In this document: one piece after another, positions 1 to 8,579 of the stretch | How the letters are laid out: every line of letters begins with the position of its first letter | Numbering within the stretch: the first letter of the stretch is position 1 | From: Mycetocola lacteus | GTDB lineage: Bacteria > Actinomycetota > Actinomycetes > Actinomycetales > Microbacteriaceae | Reading direction: 5' to 3' | Assembly: GCF_003667575.1 (NCBI RefSeq) | Contig: NZ_RCUY01000005.1 | Coordinates: forward strand, 434,001 to 498,000 | Length of the DNA stretch: 64,000 nucleotides | Translations under genes and position numbers: made by a program | Notes under the pieces: model-generated | The model's input: the letters and a program-made list of their open reading frames with translations, nothing else | Told to the model about the DNA's origin: nothing | Databases searched by the model: none

Positions 1-17
1 TCTAGCAGAGGAACACA

Positions 18-383
18 GTGACGGAAAACCAGTCCCCCAGCCCGGAAGAAAACGAAGCGGTTGCCGAGGCCACGCGGGATATTGCGGAGGTTCCCGCGGT
101 CGAGGTAATCACGACCGCGTGCGTACACCTGCTCAGCGCGGCGGCGGTCAAGGTGGGCCTTGCCGACGACCCGGAAACCCAGACCGACCTGGATGAGGCA
201 CGCAAGCTGATCAACGCCCTGGCGGGCCTGATCACGGCCGCCGCCCCGGATGTGAGCGACATGCACGCCCGCAGCCTGCGCGATGGTCTGCGTTCGCTGC
301 AGCTCGCGTTCCGCGAGGCATCGGCCATTCAGGATCCGATCGGTAAGGGTCCGGGTGAGAAGTTCACCGGTCCGGTGAACTAG
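18..383 (+). CDS. DUF1844 family protein
   Basis: Small cytoplasmic protein of 121 residues matching the actinobacterial DUF1844 family, whose function is unknown. The core from about residue 25 to 105 (EVITTACVHLLSAAAVKVGL, then an alpha-helical stretch with NALAGLI and SLRDGLRSLQLAF) is the recognisable part; the first 25 residues are acidic and probably disordered. A GTG start is preceded by AGAGGAAC at a proper distance. A TAG at 3-5 probably ends the upstream gene; in relatives infC lies just upstream, but that is outside the window. In Microbacteriaceae this gene normally sits next to sseB, whereas here about 16.7 kb separates them. Confidence 0.85.
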   Translation: MTENQSPSPEENEAVAEATRDIAEVPAVEVITTACVHLLSAAAVKVGLADDPETQTDLDEARKLINALAGLITAAAPDVSDMHARSLRDGLRSLQLAFREASAIQDPIGKGPGEKFTGPVN

Positions 384-398
384 CTTCCTGGCCTCCTA

Positions 399-436
399 AA
401 AGCACCGGCACTCTTCGGAGTGTCGGTGCTTTTTTG
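399..436 (+). terminator. Intrinsic terminator after the DUF1844 gene
   Basis: A 13-bp stem (left arm 401-413, TTCG tetraloop, right arm 418-430) is followed by a run of six T. It ends the DUF1844 transcript and isolates the backbone from the accessory cluster that follows. Confidence 0.9.
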
Positions 437-519
437 CGCGCAATTATGGCCTAGCCGCGCGATGCGTGCACCTACTGTTTCGCCACATGACACTGGGTTA
501 CCCCGTGTCCCCGTGATCG

Positions 520-549
520 TTGGCCCACCCCCGAACGCGTTGCTAGTTT
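520..549 (+). promoter_or_regulatory. Candidate promoter of the first accessory cluster
   Basis: TTGGCC (520-525), an 18-nt spacer and TAGTTT (544-549) make a plausible sigma-70-like promoter 42 nt before the GTG of the aldo/keto reductase. The match is moderate and rests on inspection only. Confidence 0.4.
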
Positions 550-550
550 T

Positions 551-581
551 CTCGAACCATCAGCCGTGTTTTTGATTCGAG
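551..581. promoter_or_regulatory. Inverted repeat, possible operator
   Basis: CTCGAA (551-556) is mirrored by TTCGAG (576-581) with a 19-nt gap, immediately downstream of the candidate -10 and before the ribosome binding site GAGGGA. It could bind a regulator or form a small leader hairpin. It resembles a split SOS half-site, but the spacing is wrong for LexA. Confidence 0.3.
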
Positions 582-590
582 GGATTCGCC

Positions 591-1595
591 GTGACCATCG
601 CCCCCAGCCCCACCGAGACCGCCGCGCCCGCCACTGCCACGACCACCGCGGCCGGGTCAGAGGCATCCGGCACGACCACGCCCACCGCCGCGGAGACCCT
701 GCTGGCCGGACACCGGGTGCCCCGGGTGGGCCTCGGTGCCGCGCGGCTGACCGCGGGTGATGGGTGGGGTGTCCCCGCCGATCCCGAGGTTCCGCGGGCG
801 CTATTGCGCGCGGCCCTCGATGCGGGAATCCGCTATGTGGACACCGCGGATGCGCTGGGCCCCGGCGTGAGCGAGGGCATCATCGGCGATGTGGTGGGCA
901 ATCGGGACGACATCCTGGTCTCGACCAAGGTCGGGATGCTGCGTCCCGCGCAGGATCGCTGGGGTATCCTCGGCCAGCCCGACTACCTGCGTCACGCCGT
1001 GCACGCCTCGCTGCACCGGCTCCAGCGCGAGCGCATCGACCTGCTGTTTCTACACCGAATCGACCCGGAGGTGCCGCTCGCCGATCAGCTGGGGGCCCTC
1101 GCCGAGCTGCGTGATCAGGGCAAGATCGGCCACATCGGGCTGAGCGAACCCACGCTGGAACAGCTGGATGCCGCCCTTGCGATTGAACCCATCGCCGCCG
1201 TACAGAGCCTCTATAACGTGGCCGCTCGGCAGAACGCCCCGATAATCGAACGTCTGGGCGAGCGGGCAATCCCGTTCATCGCCTACTGGCCGCTGATCGG
1301 CCGCGGACTGCCCGCCGATACCCACGACCGGGTGTTCGCGGCCCTCGACCCCGCCGCCCGCGCGCACCAGACCAGCGTGCAGTCCATCGCCCTCGCCTGG
1401 ATCTTCCACACCGTGCCCGACGGCCTCGCCGTGGTGGGCAGCCGGAACCCGGCACACCTCCGCGACAACCTGGAGGCCACCGCGATCACGCTGAGCGCCG
1501 AGGAGGTCACGGGCATCTCCGCGGCGGTCACCGAGGCACTCGACGGCTTCGTTTTTCATCCTCGGCACAGCCCGCACTCCACATCGCGGGCATGA
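591..1595 (+). CDS. Aldo/keto reductase family protein lacking the catalytic Tyr
   Basis: NAD(P)H-dependent oxidoreductase fold of the aldo/keto reductase family, 334 residues. The first 37 residues are an Ala/Thr/Pro-rich tail with no signal character. The fold starts near residue 40 (HRVPRVGLGAARL). Asp84 (VDTAD), the Lys of STKVG and the His of LLFLHRID are present, but the tetrad Tyr, normally in DTAxxYG, is Leu89 (CTG at 855-857). Loss of this acid/base residue would impair ordinary carbonyl reduction, so the protein may have changed chemistry, act as a binding protein, or be decaying. GTG start with GAGGGA upstream. It is first in a same-strand series with an importer and two monooxygenases, which suggests a role in degrading the imported compound. 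Confidence 0.85.
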   Translation: MTIAPSPTETAAPATATTTAAGSEASGTTTPTAAETLLAGHRVPRVGLGAARLTAGDGWGVPADPEVPRALLRAALDAGIRYVDTADALGPGVSEGIIGDVVGNRDDILVSTKVGMLRPAQDRWGILGQPDYLRHAVHASLHRLQRERIDLLFLHRIDPEVPLADQLGALAELRDQGKIGHIGLSEPTLEQLDAALAIEPIAAVQSLYNVAARQNAPIIERLGERAIPFIAYWPLIGRGLPADTHDRVFAALDPAARAHQTSVQSIALAWIFHTVPDGLAVVGSRNPAHLRDNLEATAITLSAEEVTGISAAVTEALDGFVFHPRHSPHSTSRA

Positions 1596-1691
1596 TCCAT
1601 CCCCGGGTTACCGCCCGGGTTGACGGCCACGATCCGCTCACACTTCCACTCATTTCCGCCTCCCGAACACCCCGCGCAAAGGACTCCACCG

Positions 1692-3008
1692 ATGACCACC
1701 GATCCGCTCGACACCTACCTCGCCTACGGCCAGCGCTCACTCACCCCCGCCCCGATCGGAGAGGCCGAATCGGCCTTCGCCGGAGCCCGCGCAGACATTC
1801 ACGCGCGCATCGCCGCCCGAATCGAGGGGCTGCGACCGCGCCTGCACGAGTTTGCCGTGGACCTCTACCACCACCCCGAGCTGGGTTTTGAGGAGCACCG
1901 CAGCGTGCAGAAGATCGCCGAGCTGCTGGCCGAAGAGGGTGTGGAGACCGAGGTGGGTGTGTTCGGACTGCCCACCGCGTTTGTGGCACACGCCGGTTCC
2001 GAGGTGGGCGACGGACCGCACTTCGCGGTCATCGCCGAATATGATGCGCTGCCCGGTGTGGGGCACGCCTGCGGGCACAACGTGATCGCCGGCATCGCGA
2101 TCGGAGCCTTCCTGGCGCTGCGCGACGTGGTGGCCGAAACCGGCGGCCGCGTCTCGCTGATCGGCACCCCGGCGGAAGAGGGTGGCGGCGGCAAGGAGCT
2201 CATCATCCGCGCCGGAGGATTTGACGATGTGGATGCCGCGGGCATGGTCCACCCGAGCGTTGGCCACGAGGTCTCCCCCATCTATGGTTCGGGAACCACC
2301 GGGGTGCGCCGGATCCGGGTCGCCTATCACGGCCGCGCCGCGCACGCCGCCGGTACCCCCTACCTCGGGCTCAACGCGCTCGATGCGGTGGTCACCGCCT
2401 ACCAGGGGATCGCCCAGCTGCGCCAGCACATCCTGCCGATCGATCGCATTCACGGCGTGATCACCAACGGCGGGAGTGCGGCCAACGTGGTGCCCGAGCT
2501 GACCGAGGCCCACATTCTGGTGCGCTCGAGCGAGATCGACACCCTGAAGATCCTGACCCAGCGCGTGGTGGACATCCTCGAGGCCGCGGCCCTGGCCACG
2601 GGAACCCGCGCCGAAATCGACCTCGATGCCGAGCCCGCCTACCTACCGCTGGCCAACAACATCGCGCTGACCAAGCACTGGGCGCGCCACCTCACCGACC
2701 GGGGACGTACCGTGCCGCTCAAGCCGAAGGTAGTACGTCAGGGTGGACCTTCCACCGATATGGGCAACGTCAGCCAGTACGTTCCGGCGATCCACCCGGC
2801 CCTGGGCCTCGGCGGGGACGGCACCATCGTGCCGCACAACGCCGGATTTGCCGACATCTCGATCCTGCCCGATGCGCTCAACGCGCTCGCGGATGCCGCC
2901 ACCGCGCTGGGCTCGGCCGCCGCCGACTACCTGGTGGATGCCGACCTGCGCACGGCCGTGGCCGATGAGTTTGTCGCACGCGGCGGACGCGTGCGCTGGG
3001 AGGACTAG
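1692..3008 (+). CDS. M20 family amidohydrolase (aminoacylase-1-like 2 / AbgB type)
   Basis: Metal-dependent amidohydrolase of the M20 family, 438 residues, likely cleaving an N-acyl amino acid or small amide in the cytoplasm. Visible are HPELGFEE (61-68), EYDALPGVGHACGHN with the metal-binding His/Asp region (116-130), and PAEEGGGGK with the catalytic acid (160-168), followed by the dimerisation lid and a C-terminal catalytic half with a Gly-Gly-rich loop. The ATG at 1692 is preferred over an upstream TTG because AAAGGA lies about 9 nt before it. The 96-bp gap after the reductase holds a short CCCGGG inverted repeat (1602-1619). Its neighbour is the dpp-type importer, whose substrate it probably processes, as M20 enzymes do in the Bacillus N-acetyl-S-alkylcysteine salvage operons. 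Confidence 0.85.
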   Translation: MTTDPLDTYLAYGQRSLTPAPIGEAESAFAGARADIHARIAARIEGLRPRLHEFAVDLYHHPELGFEEHRSVQKIAELLAEEGVETEVGVFGLPTAFVAHAGSEVGDGPHFAVIAEYDALPGVGHACGHNVIAGIAIGAFLALRDVVAETGGRVSLIGTPAEEGGGGKELIIRAGGFDDVDAAGMVHPSVGHEVSPIYGSGTTGVRRIRVAYHGRAAHAAGTPYLGLNALDAVVTAYQGIAQLRQHILPIDRIHGVITNGGSAANVVPELTEAHILVRSSEIDTLKILTQRVVDILEAAALATGTRAEIDLDAEPAYLPLANNIALTKHWARHLTDRGRTVPLKPKVVRQGGPSTDMGNVSQYVPAIHPALGLGGDGTIVPHNAGFADISILPDALNALADAATALGSAAADYLVDADLRTAVADEFVARGGRVRWED

Positions 3009-3009
3009 C

Positions 3010-4194
3010 GTGAGCACGCTCGATCAGACCGTGCCGCCCACGGAGGCGGTAGGCCCGGCGGCGGCTCCGGCTTCGGTCATTTCGGAGCACGGCACATCAT
3101 CCGAGGCCGGCGCATCAACTAAGCCCGACACATCATCCGAGCGCCCTGCCGGGGCATCCACTCCCGAGGCGGAGTCTCGCGAGGACGCCGTCCCCACGGT
3201 CGCCTCGCTACTCGCCGAGGCGTCACAGGCCGAGGAGATCGGACGGCTGGGCCGGATCCGCGGGATCGCCTCCTATGTGGGTCACCGCGTCCTCGACATC
3301 GTCCTGGTGCTCTGGGCCGCGGCCACCCTCTCGTTTGTGGCGCTCCAGCTGATCCCCGGAAACCCGCTGGACAAGATGCTCTCGGGCATGCAGGAGGCCA
3401 CCCCGGAGATTCGCGCGCAGATCGCCGCTCACTACGGGCTCGATCAGCCACTGATCGTGCAGTACTTCACCTACCTGGCCGGGGTCCTGCGTGGGGACTT
3501 CGGGATCAGCTATCAGCGCGCCTCCCCGGTCACCGAGGTTATCCTCAGCGAGATCGGGCCCACCGCCGAGCTCACCGGCTGGGCGATCCTGGTGGCGATT
3601 ATCGTCTCCGTGCTGCTGGCGCTGGCCACCTCGGGCCGCCGCCGCGGGGCCCGCGCATTTGCCCAGGGGTTTGAACTGGTGGCCGTCTCGGTGCCCTCGT
3701 TCTGGCTCGGCATCATCCTGATGACCGTGTTTTCCTTCTCGCTCCAGTGGGTCCCGGCATTCGGGACCGACGGCCCCGGCTCGCTGGTCCTGCCGGTCAT
3801 CACCCTCGCCCTGCCGCTGATCGGTGTGATCACCCAGGTGCTGCGCGAGCGCATGGAACACGTCCTGCACGAGCCGTTTGTGACCACGATCCGCGCCCGC
3901 GGGCTCGGCGAAAACCGGCTGCGCTCGCGCCACGTCCTGCGTCACGCGAGCCTGCCCGCGCTGACCCTCACCAGCGTGATCTTCGGATCGCTGCTGAGCG
4001 GCACCGCGATCATCGAGACGCTGTTTGCCCGGCCCGGACTCGGCCGGGTCGCCGTGGTGGCGATCCAGGACCGGGACTACCCGGTGGTGCTCGGCTTTGT
4101 GGTCTTCGCCGCGCTGATCTTCATCGTGATCAACACGATCGTGGACCTGCTGTATCCGCTTCTGGACCCGCGCCTGAGAGGAGGCCACTCATGA
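3010..4194 (+). CDS. ABC transporter permease, DppB type, with long N-terminal tail
   Basis: Inner-membrane permease of a peptide/nickel-type ABC importer, 394 residues. The first 85 or so residues are hydrophilic, rich in Ala, Ser, Glu and Pro, and precede TM1 (about 93-115), which is followed by the conserved LIPGNPLDKML. The coupling loop is TIRARGLGENRLR. Family members usually begin with only 5-20 residues before TM1, so the tail is unusual. GTG at 3010 follows the M20 stop by one base. An internal in-frame start nearer TM1 is possible, but I see no stronger ribosome binding site. It overlaps the next permease gene by ATGA, so the subunits are translationally coupled. Confidence 0.88.
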   Translation: MSTLDQTVPPTEAVGPAAAPASVISEHGTSSEAGASTKPDTSSERPAGASTPEAESREDAVPTVASLLAEASQAEEIGRLGRIRGIASYVGHRVLDIVLVLWAAATLSFVALQLIPGNPLDKMLSGMQEATPEIRAQIAAHYGLDQPLIVQYFTYLAGVLRGDFGISYQRASPVTEVILSEIGPTAELTGWAILVAIIVSVLLALATSGRRRGARAFAQGFELVAVSVPSFWLGIILMTVFSFSLQWVPAFGTDGPGSLVLPVITLALPLIGVITQVLRERMEHVLHEPFVTTIRARGLGENRLRSRHVLRHASLPALTLTSVIFGSLLSGTAIIETLFARPGLGRVAVVAIQDRDYPVVLGFVVFAALIFIVINTIVDLLYPLLDPRLRGGHS

Positions 4195-5072
4195 GCCTGC
4201 TGCGCTCCCGCCCCGCCCGACCCCCGCGGGTGCCCCGCACCGAACGGGTCCGCTCGGCCCACGCCCTGAATCCGGGCGTCGCACTGTCGGCCCTCGTGGT
4301 GCTGCTGCTGATTGTGGCCGCGCTGTGGCCGGGCATCTTCACCAGTCAGGATCCGATCGCCGGGGATCCTGCCGACGCGTTTGCCGGCTCCAGTGCCGCG
4401 CATATCCTCGGCACCGATCAGCTCGGTCGCGACCTGTTCTCCCGCATCATCCACGGCACCGTCTACTCGCTCTCGCTGGGTGTGGGGGCCTCGCTGATCG
4501 GTCTGATCGGCGGCGTGATTCTCGGTGTGCTGGCCGGCTACTCCCGTGGCATCTGGGACCGGGTCATCACCCGCGCCCTCGATGTCCTCCTCGCCTTCCC
4601 CGAGGTACTGGTGGCGCTGCTGACCATCACGATTCTCGGCCCCGGCCAGTGGAGTCTGCTCTGGGCCGTGGGCCTCGGCCGGATCCCCGGTGCCGCCCGG
4701 CTCGTGCGCACCCAGGTGCTGCAGATCCGCGGCTCGGGGTTCATCCGCTCGGGCATCGCGCTGGGGCTCTCCCCCAGCCGACTGATCCTGCGCCACGTGG
4801 TGCCCAACAGCCTGGGTCCGGTGCTTGTGCACGCGGTGATCGGCGTGGGTGTCTGCATCATCTTTGGTGCCGCCCTGAGCTTCCTCGGACTCGGCGCCGT
4901 CCCGCCCACCCCCGAGTGGGGACTGATGCTCTCCGAGGCCAGGCAGTACCTGAGTATCGCCCCGTGGATCGCGATCTGGCCGGGGGTCTTCATCACCCTC
5001 ACCGTGATCAGCGTGACCGTAACCGGCCGCTGGCTGCAGCAGCGTTTCATCAGCAAGAGGAGCTCCCTGTGA
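4191..5072 (+). CDS. ABC transporter permease, DppC type
   Basis: Second permease subunit of the importer, 293 residues, six predicted membrane spans. The first span is ALSALVVLLLIVAALWPGIF; then comes the periplasmic GTDQLGRDLFSRIIHGT motif typical of DppC/OppC, and the coupling helix region around SGIALGLSPSRLILRHVVPN. The C-terminal SFLGLGAVPPTPEWGLML is the family hallmark. The start overlaps the stop of the DppB gene by four bases (ATGA) and is preceded by AGAGGAGG. Its own stop overlaps the ATPase start in the same way. No defects are seen. Confidence 0.92.
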   Translation: MSLLRSRPARPPRVPRTERVRSAHALNPGVALSALVVLLLIVAALWPGIFTSQDPIAGDPADAFAGSSAAHILGTDQLGRDLFSRIIHGTVYSLSLGVGASLIGLIGGVILGVLAGYSRGIWDRVITRALDVLLAFPEVLVALLTITILGPGQWSLLWAVGLGRIPGAARLVRTQVLQIRGSGFIRSGIALGLSPSRLILRHVVPNSLGPVLVHAVIGVGVCIIFGAALSFLGLGAVPPTPEWGLMLSEARQYLSIAPWIAIWPGVFITLTVISVTVTGRWLQQRFISKRSSL

Positions 5073-6736
5073 CCGTCGAGAATTCCGAGGCCCTGGTCTC
5101 GGTGCGCGATCTGACCATCGATTTTGGCCCGCACACCGCGGTGTCCGGGTTGTCCTTTGACCTCACCCCCGGACGCTGTGTCGCTCTGGTGGGCGAATCC
5201 GGTTCCGGCAAGAGCGTGTCCGCACGGGCGCTGCTCGGGCTGGTGGGTCCGGGATCCCGGATCGAGGCCACCGAGCTGCGCCTGGGCACCCACGACCTGC
5301 GCACGCTCACCCCCGCCCAGTGGCGCGGGGTGCGTGGACGCGAGGTGGGCCTGGTGTTGCAGGATGCGCTGGTGTCCCTCGACCCGCTCAACACCATCGG
5401 GGCCGAGGTTGCCGAATCGCTGCGGCTGCACACCGGCCTGGCCAAAAAGCCCGCCGCCGAGATCGTGCACGGCCTGCTGCGCCGCGTCGGTATCCGCGAT
5501 CCCGAGGAGCGCGCGGGACAGTATCCGCACCAGCTCTCCGGCGGGCTGCGTCAGCGCGCGCTGATCGCCAGTGCCGTGGCCGCCGGGCCGCGGGTGCTGA
5601 TCGCCGATGAGCCCACCACCGCGCTGGATGTCACCGTCCAGGCGCAGGTGCTGGAACTCCTCGCCGAACTCAAGCGCGAGGGCACCGCGCTGCTGCTGGT
5701 CAGCCACGACCTCGCCGTGGTGTCCGAGCTGGCCGATGAGATCATCGTGCTGCGCGCCGGGGCGGTGATCGAACGCGGCACCCCCGCTCAGATCCTGCAC
5801 AATCCGCAGGCCGACTACACCCGGCAGCTCCTCGACGCGGTGCCCTCGGCACACACCCGCGGCGAGCGCCTCTCCCCGCTGCCACCCGCGGTGTTTACCC
5901 GGCCCCGGGTCGCGGAGCGGGAAGGTGTTCAGCGGGTGGGCGAGGCTCGGCCCGCTCCGATCCTCGAGGCGCGCAACCTGGTCAAGAGCTACCCCGCCGC
6001 CCGCGGCCGCCGCACCACCGTGCTCCACGACGTGTCCTTCGCCCTGGAACGCGGCAAGACGCTGGGGATCGTGGGCGAATCCGGGTCAGGCAAGTCCACC
6101 GCGGCGGCGATCGCGCTGGGCCTGACCCCCGCCGATTCCGGCGAGGTCCTGCTGGATGGCGAGGCGTGGTCACGCCTCAGGGAAAAGGATCGTCGGGGGC
6201 GGCGTCACCGCATCCAGACGATCTCTCAGGATCCGCTGGGCTCCTTCGACCCGCGCTCCAACGTGCGCACGCTGCTCGGCGAGGCACTGTCCACCGTGGG
6301 GGTTCCCCGCGGCGAGCGCGACGACGCCGCGACCGCGCTGCTGGAACAGGTGGGGCTCTCGGCGATCCACCTGGGTCGGCATCCGCTGGAGCTCTCCGGT
6401 GGGCAGCGCCAGCGCATCGCGATCGCCCAGGCGCTGGCGACCAACCCCGAGATCATCGTGTGTGACGAACCCGTCTCGGCCCTCGACGTCTCGATCCAGG
6501 CCCAGGTACTCGATCTGCTGCGTGACCTTCAGGACCAGCTGCACGTCTCCCTCCTCTTTATCTCCCATGACCTGGGGGTGGTCCGCCACATCGCACATGA
6601 TGTGGCGGTCATGCAGCACGGTCGGATCGTCGAGTTCGGCGAAACCGGCGAGGTCTTCGACCATCCGCAGCATCCCTATACCCGCGATCTGATCGCCGCC
6701 ATCCCCACCATCGGCACCCCCAATCCCGCGATCTGA
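5069..6736 (+). CDS. Fused DppD-DppF ABC transporter ATP-binding protein
   Basis: Two peptide-importer ATPase domains joined in one 555-residue chain, driving the DppBC permeases. Domain 1 has Walker A GESGSGKS (42-49), signature LSGGLRQRA and Walker [13 protein letters not shown]. Domain 2 has a second GESGSGKS near residue 335, [12 protein letters not shown] and a DEPVSALD Walker B. GTG start with AAGAGGAG upstream and a GTGA overlap with the DppC stop. The last 30 bases of the gene are part of a 36-bp direct repeat whose second copy lies in the following spacer. A similar fusion is encoded at 55804-57492 on the other strand. Confidence 0.93.
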   Translation: MTVENSEALVSVRDLTIDFGPHTAVSGLSFDLTPGRCVALVGESGSGKSVSARALLGLVGPGSRIEATELRLGTHDLRTLTPAQWRGVRGREVGLVLQDALVSLDPLNTIGAEVAESLRLHTGLAKKPAAEIVHGLLRRVGIRDPEERAGQYPHQLSGGLRQRALIASAVAAGPRVLIADEPTTALDVTVQAQVLELLAELKREGTALLLVSHDLAVVSELADEIIVLRAGAVIERGTPAQILHNPQADYTRQLLDAVPSAHTRGERLSPLPPAVFTRPRVAEREGVQRVGEARPAPILEARNLVKSYPAARGRRTTVLHDVSFALERGKTLGIVGESGSGKSTAAAIALGLTPADSGEVLLDGEAWSRLREKDRRGRRHRIQTISQDPLGSFDPRSNVRTLLGEALSTVGVPRGERDDAATALLEQVGLSAIHLGRHPLELSGGQRQRIAIAQALATNPEIIVCDEPVSALDVSIQAQVLDLLRDLQDQLHVSLLFISHDLGVVRHIAHDVAVMQHGRIVEFGETGEVFDHPQHPYTRDLIAAIPTIGTPNPAI

Positions 6737-6794
6737 TCACCGACACCTCCATGGCCCAACCATCGGCACCCCCAATCCCGCGATCTGATCACCG
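6707..6794. repeat. 36-bp direct duplication of the ATPase gene 3' end
   Basis: Bases 6707-6742, which span the last ten codons and stop of the ATPase gene, recur identically at 6759-6794 in the intergenic spacer, a period of 52 bp. The second copy includes the stop codon and is not translated. It looks like a local tandem duplication. Confidence 0.9.
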
Positions 6795-6838
6795 TCACCG
6801 CCCTCACTCCTCACCCTCACCCCTGAAAGGCACCACCC

Positions 6839-8518
6839 ATGCGAAATCGCACCCGCAACGCGGCACTGCTTGGCGCCACCGCCCTGCTCACCGCCTTCGC
6901 CCTGACCGCCTGCTCGGCGTCCGCCTCCCCGAACCCCGGGTCATCCGGCAACGCTGGTACCTCGGCGAGCCCGGTCAGCGGCGGCACCCTGCGCTACCTG
7001 GCCAACACCGAACCGCCCACCTGGGACGGTCAGCGCGTCCCGAGCCTCAACCTCAACTCGATCAACTCCTCGATCTTTGACACGGTGACCGTGCAGGCCG
7101 AGGACGGCACCTATAAGCCGGGCCTGGCCACCAAGTGGGAGGTCAGCGAGGACGGCCTGACCTACACCTTCACCCTGCGCACCGACGTGAAGTTCCAGGA
7201 CGGGAGCCCATTCAACGCCGGGGTACTCAAGCAAAACCTCGACCGCCCCCTCAACGAGACCGGGCTGGGCACCGCCTCCACCGGCATCGTGTCCAATGAG
7301 GTCCTGGATGACAGCACCCTGAAGGTGACCCTGTCGCGCCCGAACGCCGCGTTTATCCACGCCCTCTCGACCCCGCACTGGCCGATCTACTCGGGCAAGG
7401 TGCTCACCGAGCACACCCCCGCCGAACTATCGGCGAACCCCAAGCTGTCGGTGGGATCGGGACCGTTCAAGGTCAAAGACTACGTCAAGGGCTCCAAGAT
7501 CGTCCTGGAAAAGAACCCAGACTACGCGTGGGCACCCAGCACCTGGGGCCACACCGGTCCCGCCTACCTCGATGAGGTCACGATCCAGTTTGTGCCCGAA
7601 CCCCAGGCGCGCATCGGGGCGCTCGGTTCCAAGCAGGCCGATGCAATCGATCAGGTTCCGCCGCTAAACATCCCCGAGGTCACCGCCGCGGGCGGCCAGA
7701 TCCTGGAAAAGGACAACACCGGAACCCCCTACTATCTGGCGCTGAACCCCAATATCGCCCCGTTCGATGACAAGAACGTGCGCCTCGCCTTCCGTGACGC
7801 GATCGACGTGGACGGCCTCCTCAAGAGCGTCTACGCGGGCAAGTACACCAAGGCCTGGACCACCACGCTGCCCGACACTCCGCCGCTGGGCTCCTACGAT
7901 AAGTCGCTCGAGAAGAGCTGGAACTTTGATCCCAAGGCCGCCGCGAAGCTGCTGGATCAGGCCGGATATACCGAAACCGACAGCGACGGCTACCGCACCA
8001 AGGACGGCAAGCGCCTCACCATCAACTGGGCCGTGGACTCGCTCTACGTGCAGACCGACCAGCGCCAGCAGCTCGGCGAAGCCATCGCCTCCTCGCTGAA
8101 AAAGGCGGGTTTTGAGGTCATCCGCACCCCGTATGACACCGCCGCATTTACCGCGCAGCTGGCCAAGAACGAGCACAACCTCGCCGATTCCTCCCGCGGC
8201 TACGCCGATGTAGGGGTCACCATCCAGCCGTTCCAGACCAACTCCATCCCCAAGGAGGGTGGCGGTTCGGGTATCAACTACGGTCTGCTCTCCGACCCGC
8301 AGATCGACGAGTCGGGCAAGATCGTGAGCACCAACTCCGATCCCAAGGTGCGCATCGCCGAGGCCCAGAAGGTCCAGCAGCGCATCCTCGATGAGGGCTT
8401 CGCGATTCCGCTGTACGTGCCCAAGAAGATCGTCGGCACCACTTCCAAGGTGCACGGCTGGAAGTTTGATGCGGTGGGCTACACCGACGCGTTCTACGAC
8501 GTCTGGCTCGCCAAGTAA
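6839..8518 (+). CDS. Solute-binding lipoprotein, family 5 (DppA/OppA type)
   Basis: Extracytoplasmic substrate-binding lipoprotein of 559 residues for the preceding importer. The signal peptide has a twin-Arg-like basic start (MRNRTRN), a hydrophobic core, and lipobox LTAC with Cys25 as the lipidation site. A Ser/Gly-rich linker leads to the family 5 fold: GGTLRYLANTEPPTWDGQR, then the LATKWEVSEDGLTYTFTLR stretch typical of this family. ATG with GAAAGG upstream. The 102-bp gap from the ATPase gene holds the duplicated repeat. The ligand cannot be predicted from the sequence; neighbouring M20 and monooxygenase genes suggest an amide- or thioether-containing amino acid derivative. Confidence 0.9.
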   Translation: MRNRTRNAALLGATALLTAFALTACSASASPNPGSSGNAGTSASPVSGGTLRYLANTEPPTWDGQRVPSLNLNSINSSIFDTVTVQAEDGTYKPGLATKWEVSEDGLTYTFTLRTDVKFQDGSPFNAGVLKQNLDRPLNETGLGTASTGIVSNEVLDDSTLKVTLSRPNAAFIHALSTPHWPIYSGKVLTEHTPAELSANPKLSVGSGPFKVKDYVKGSKIVLEKNPDYAWAPSTWGHTGPAYLDEVTIQFVPEPQARIGALGSKQADAIDQVPPLNIPEVTAAGGQILEKDNTGTPYYLALNPNIAPFDDKNVRLAFRDAIDVDGLLKSVYAGKYTKAWTTTLPDTPPLGSYDKSLEKSWNFDPKAAAKLLDQAGYTETDSDGYRTKDGKRLTINWAVDSLYVQTDQRQQLGEAIASSLKKAGFEVIRTPYDTAAFTAQLAKNEHNLADSSRGYADVGVTIQPFQTNSIPKEGGGSGINYGLLSDPQIDESGKIVSTNSDPKVRIAEAQKVQQRILDEGFAIPLYVPKKIVGTTSKVHGWKFDAVGYTDAFYDVWLAK

Positions 8519-8536
8519 CCCTTCCCCCCCCCGATC

Positions 8537-8562
8537 GGCGGGCATCCCCTCGGATGCCCGCC
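8537..8562 (+). promoter_or_regulatory. Stable hairpin after the binding-protein gene
   Basis: A perfect 11-bp stem (8537-8547 with 8552-8562, loop CCTC) has no T tract and is followed after six bases by the ribosome binding site of the next gene. Such elements often protect the abundant binding-protein mRNA from 3' decay and lower expression of downstream genes; a weak attenuator is the alternative. Confidence 0.55.
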
Positions 8563-8579
8563 GGCTGAAAGGACACATC

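Noticed and set aside
551-581. CTCGAA/TTCGAG inverted repeat as an SOS box
   Set aside because: The half-sites are 19 bp apart; LexA sites need a four-base centre.
2743-3009. Upstream extension of the DppB reading frame
   Set aside because: This part lies wholly inside the M20 gene in another frame; the GTG at 3010 just after the M20 stop is the natural start.
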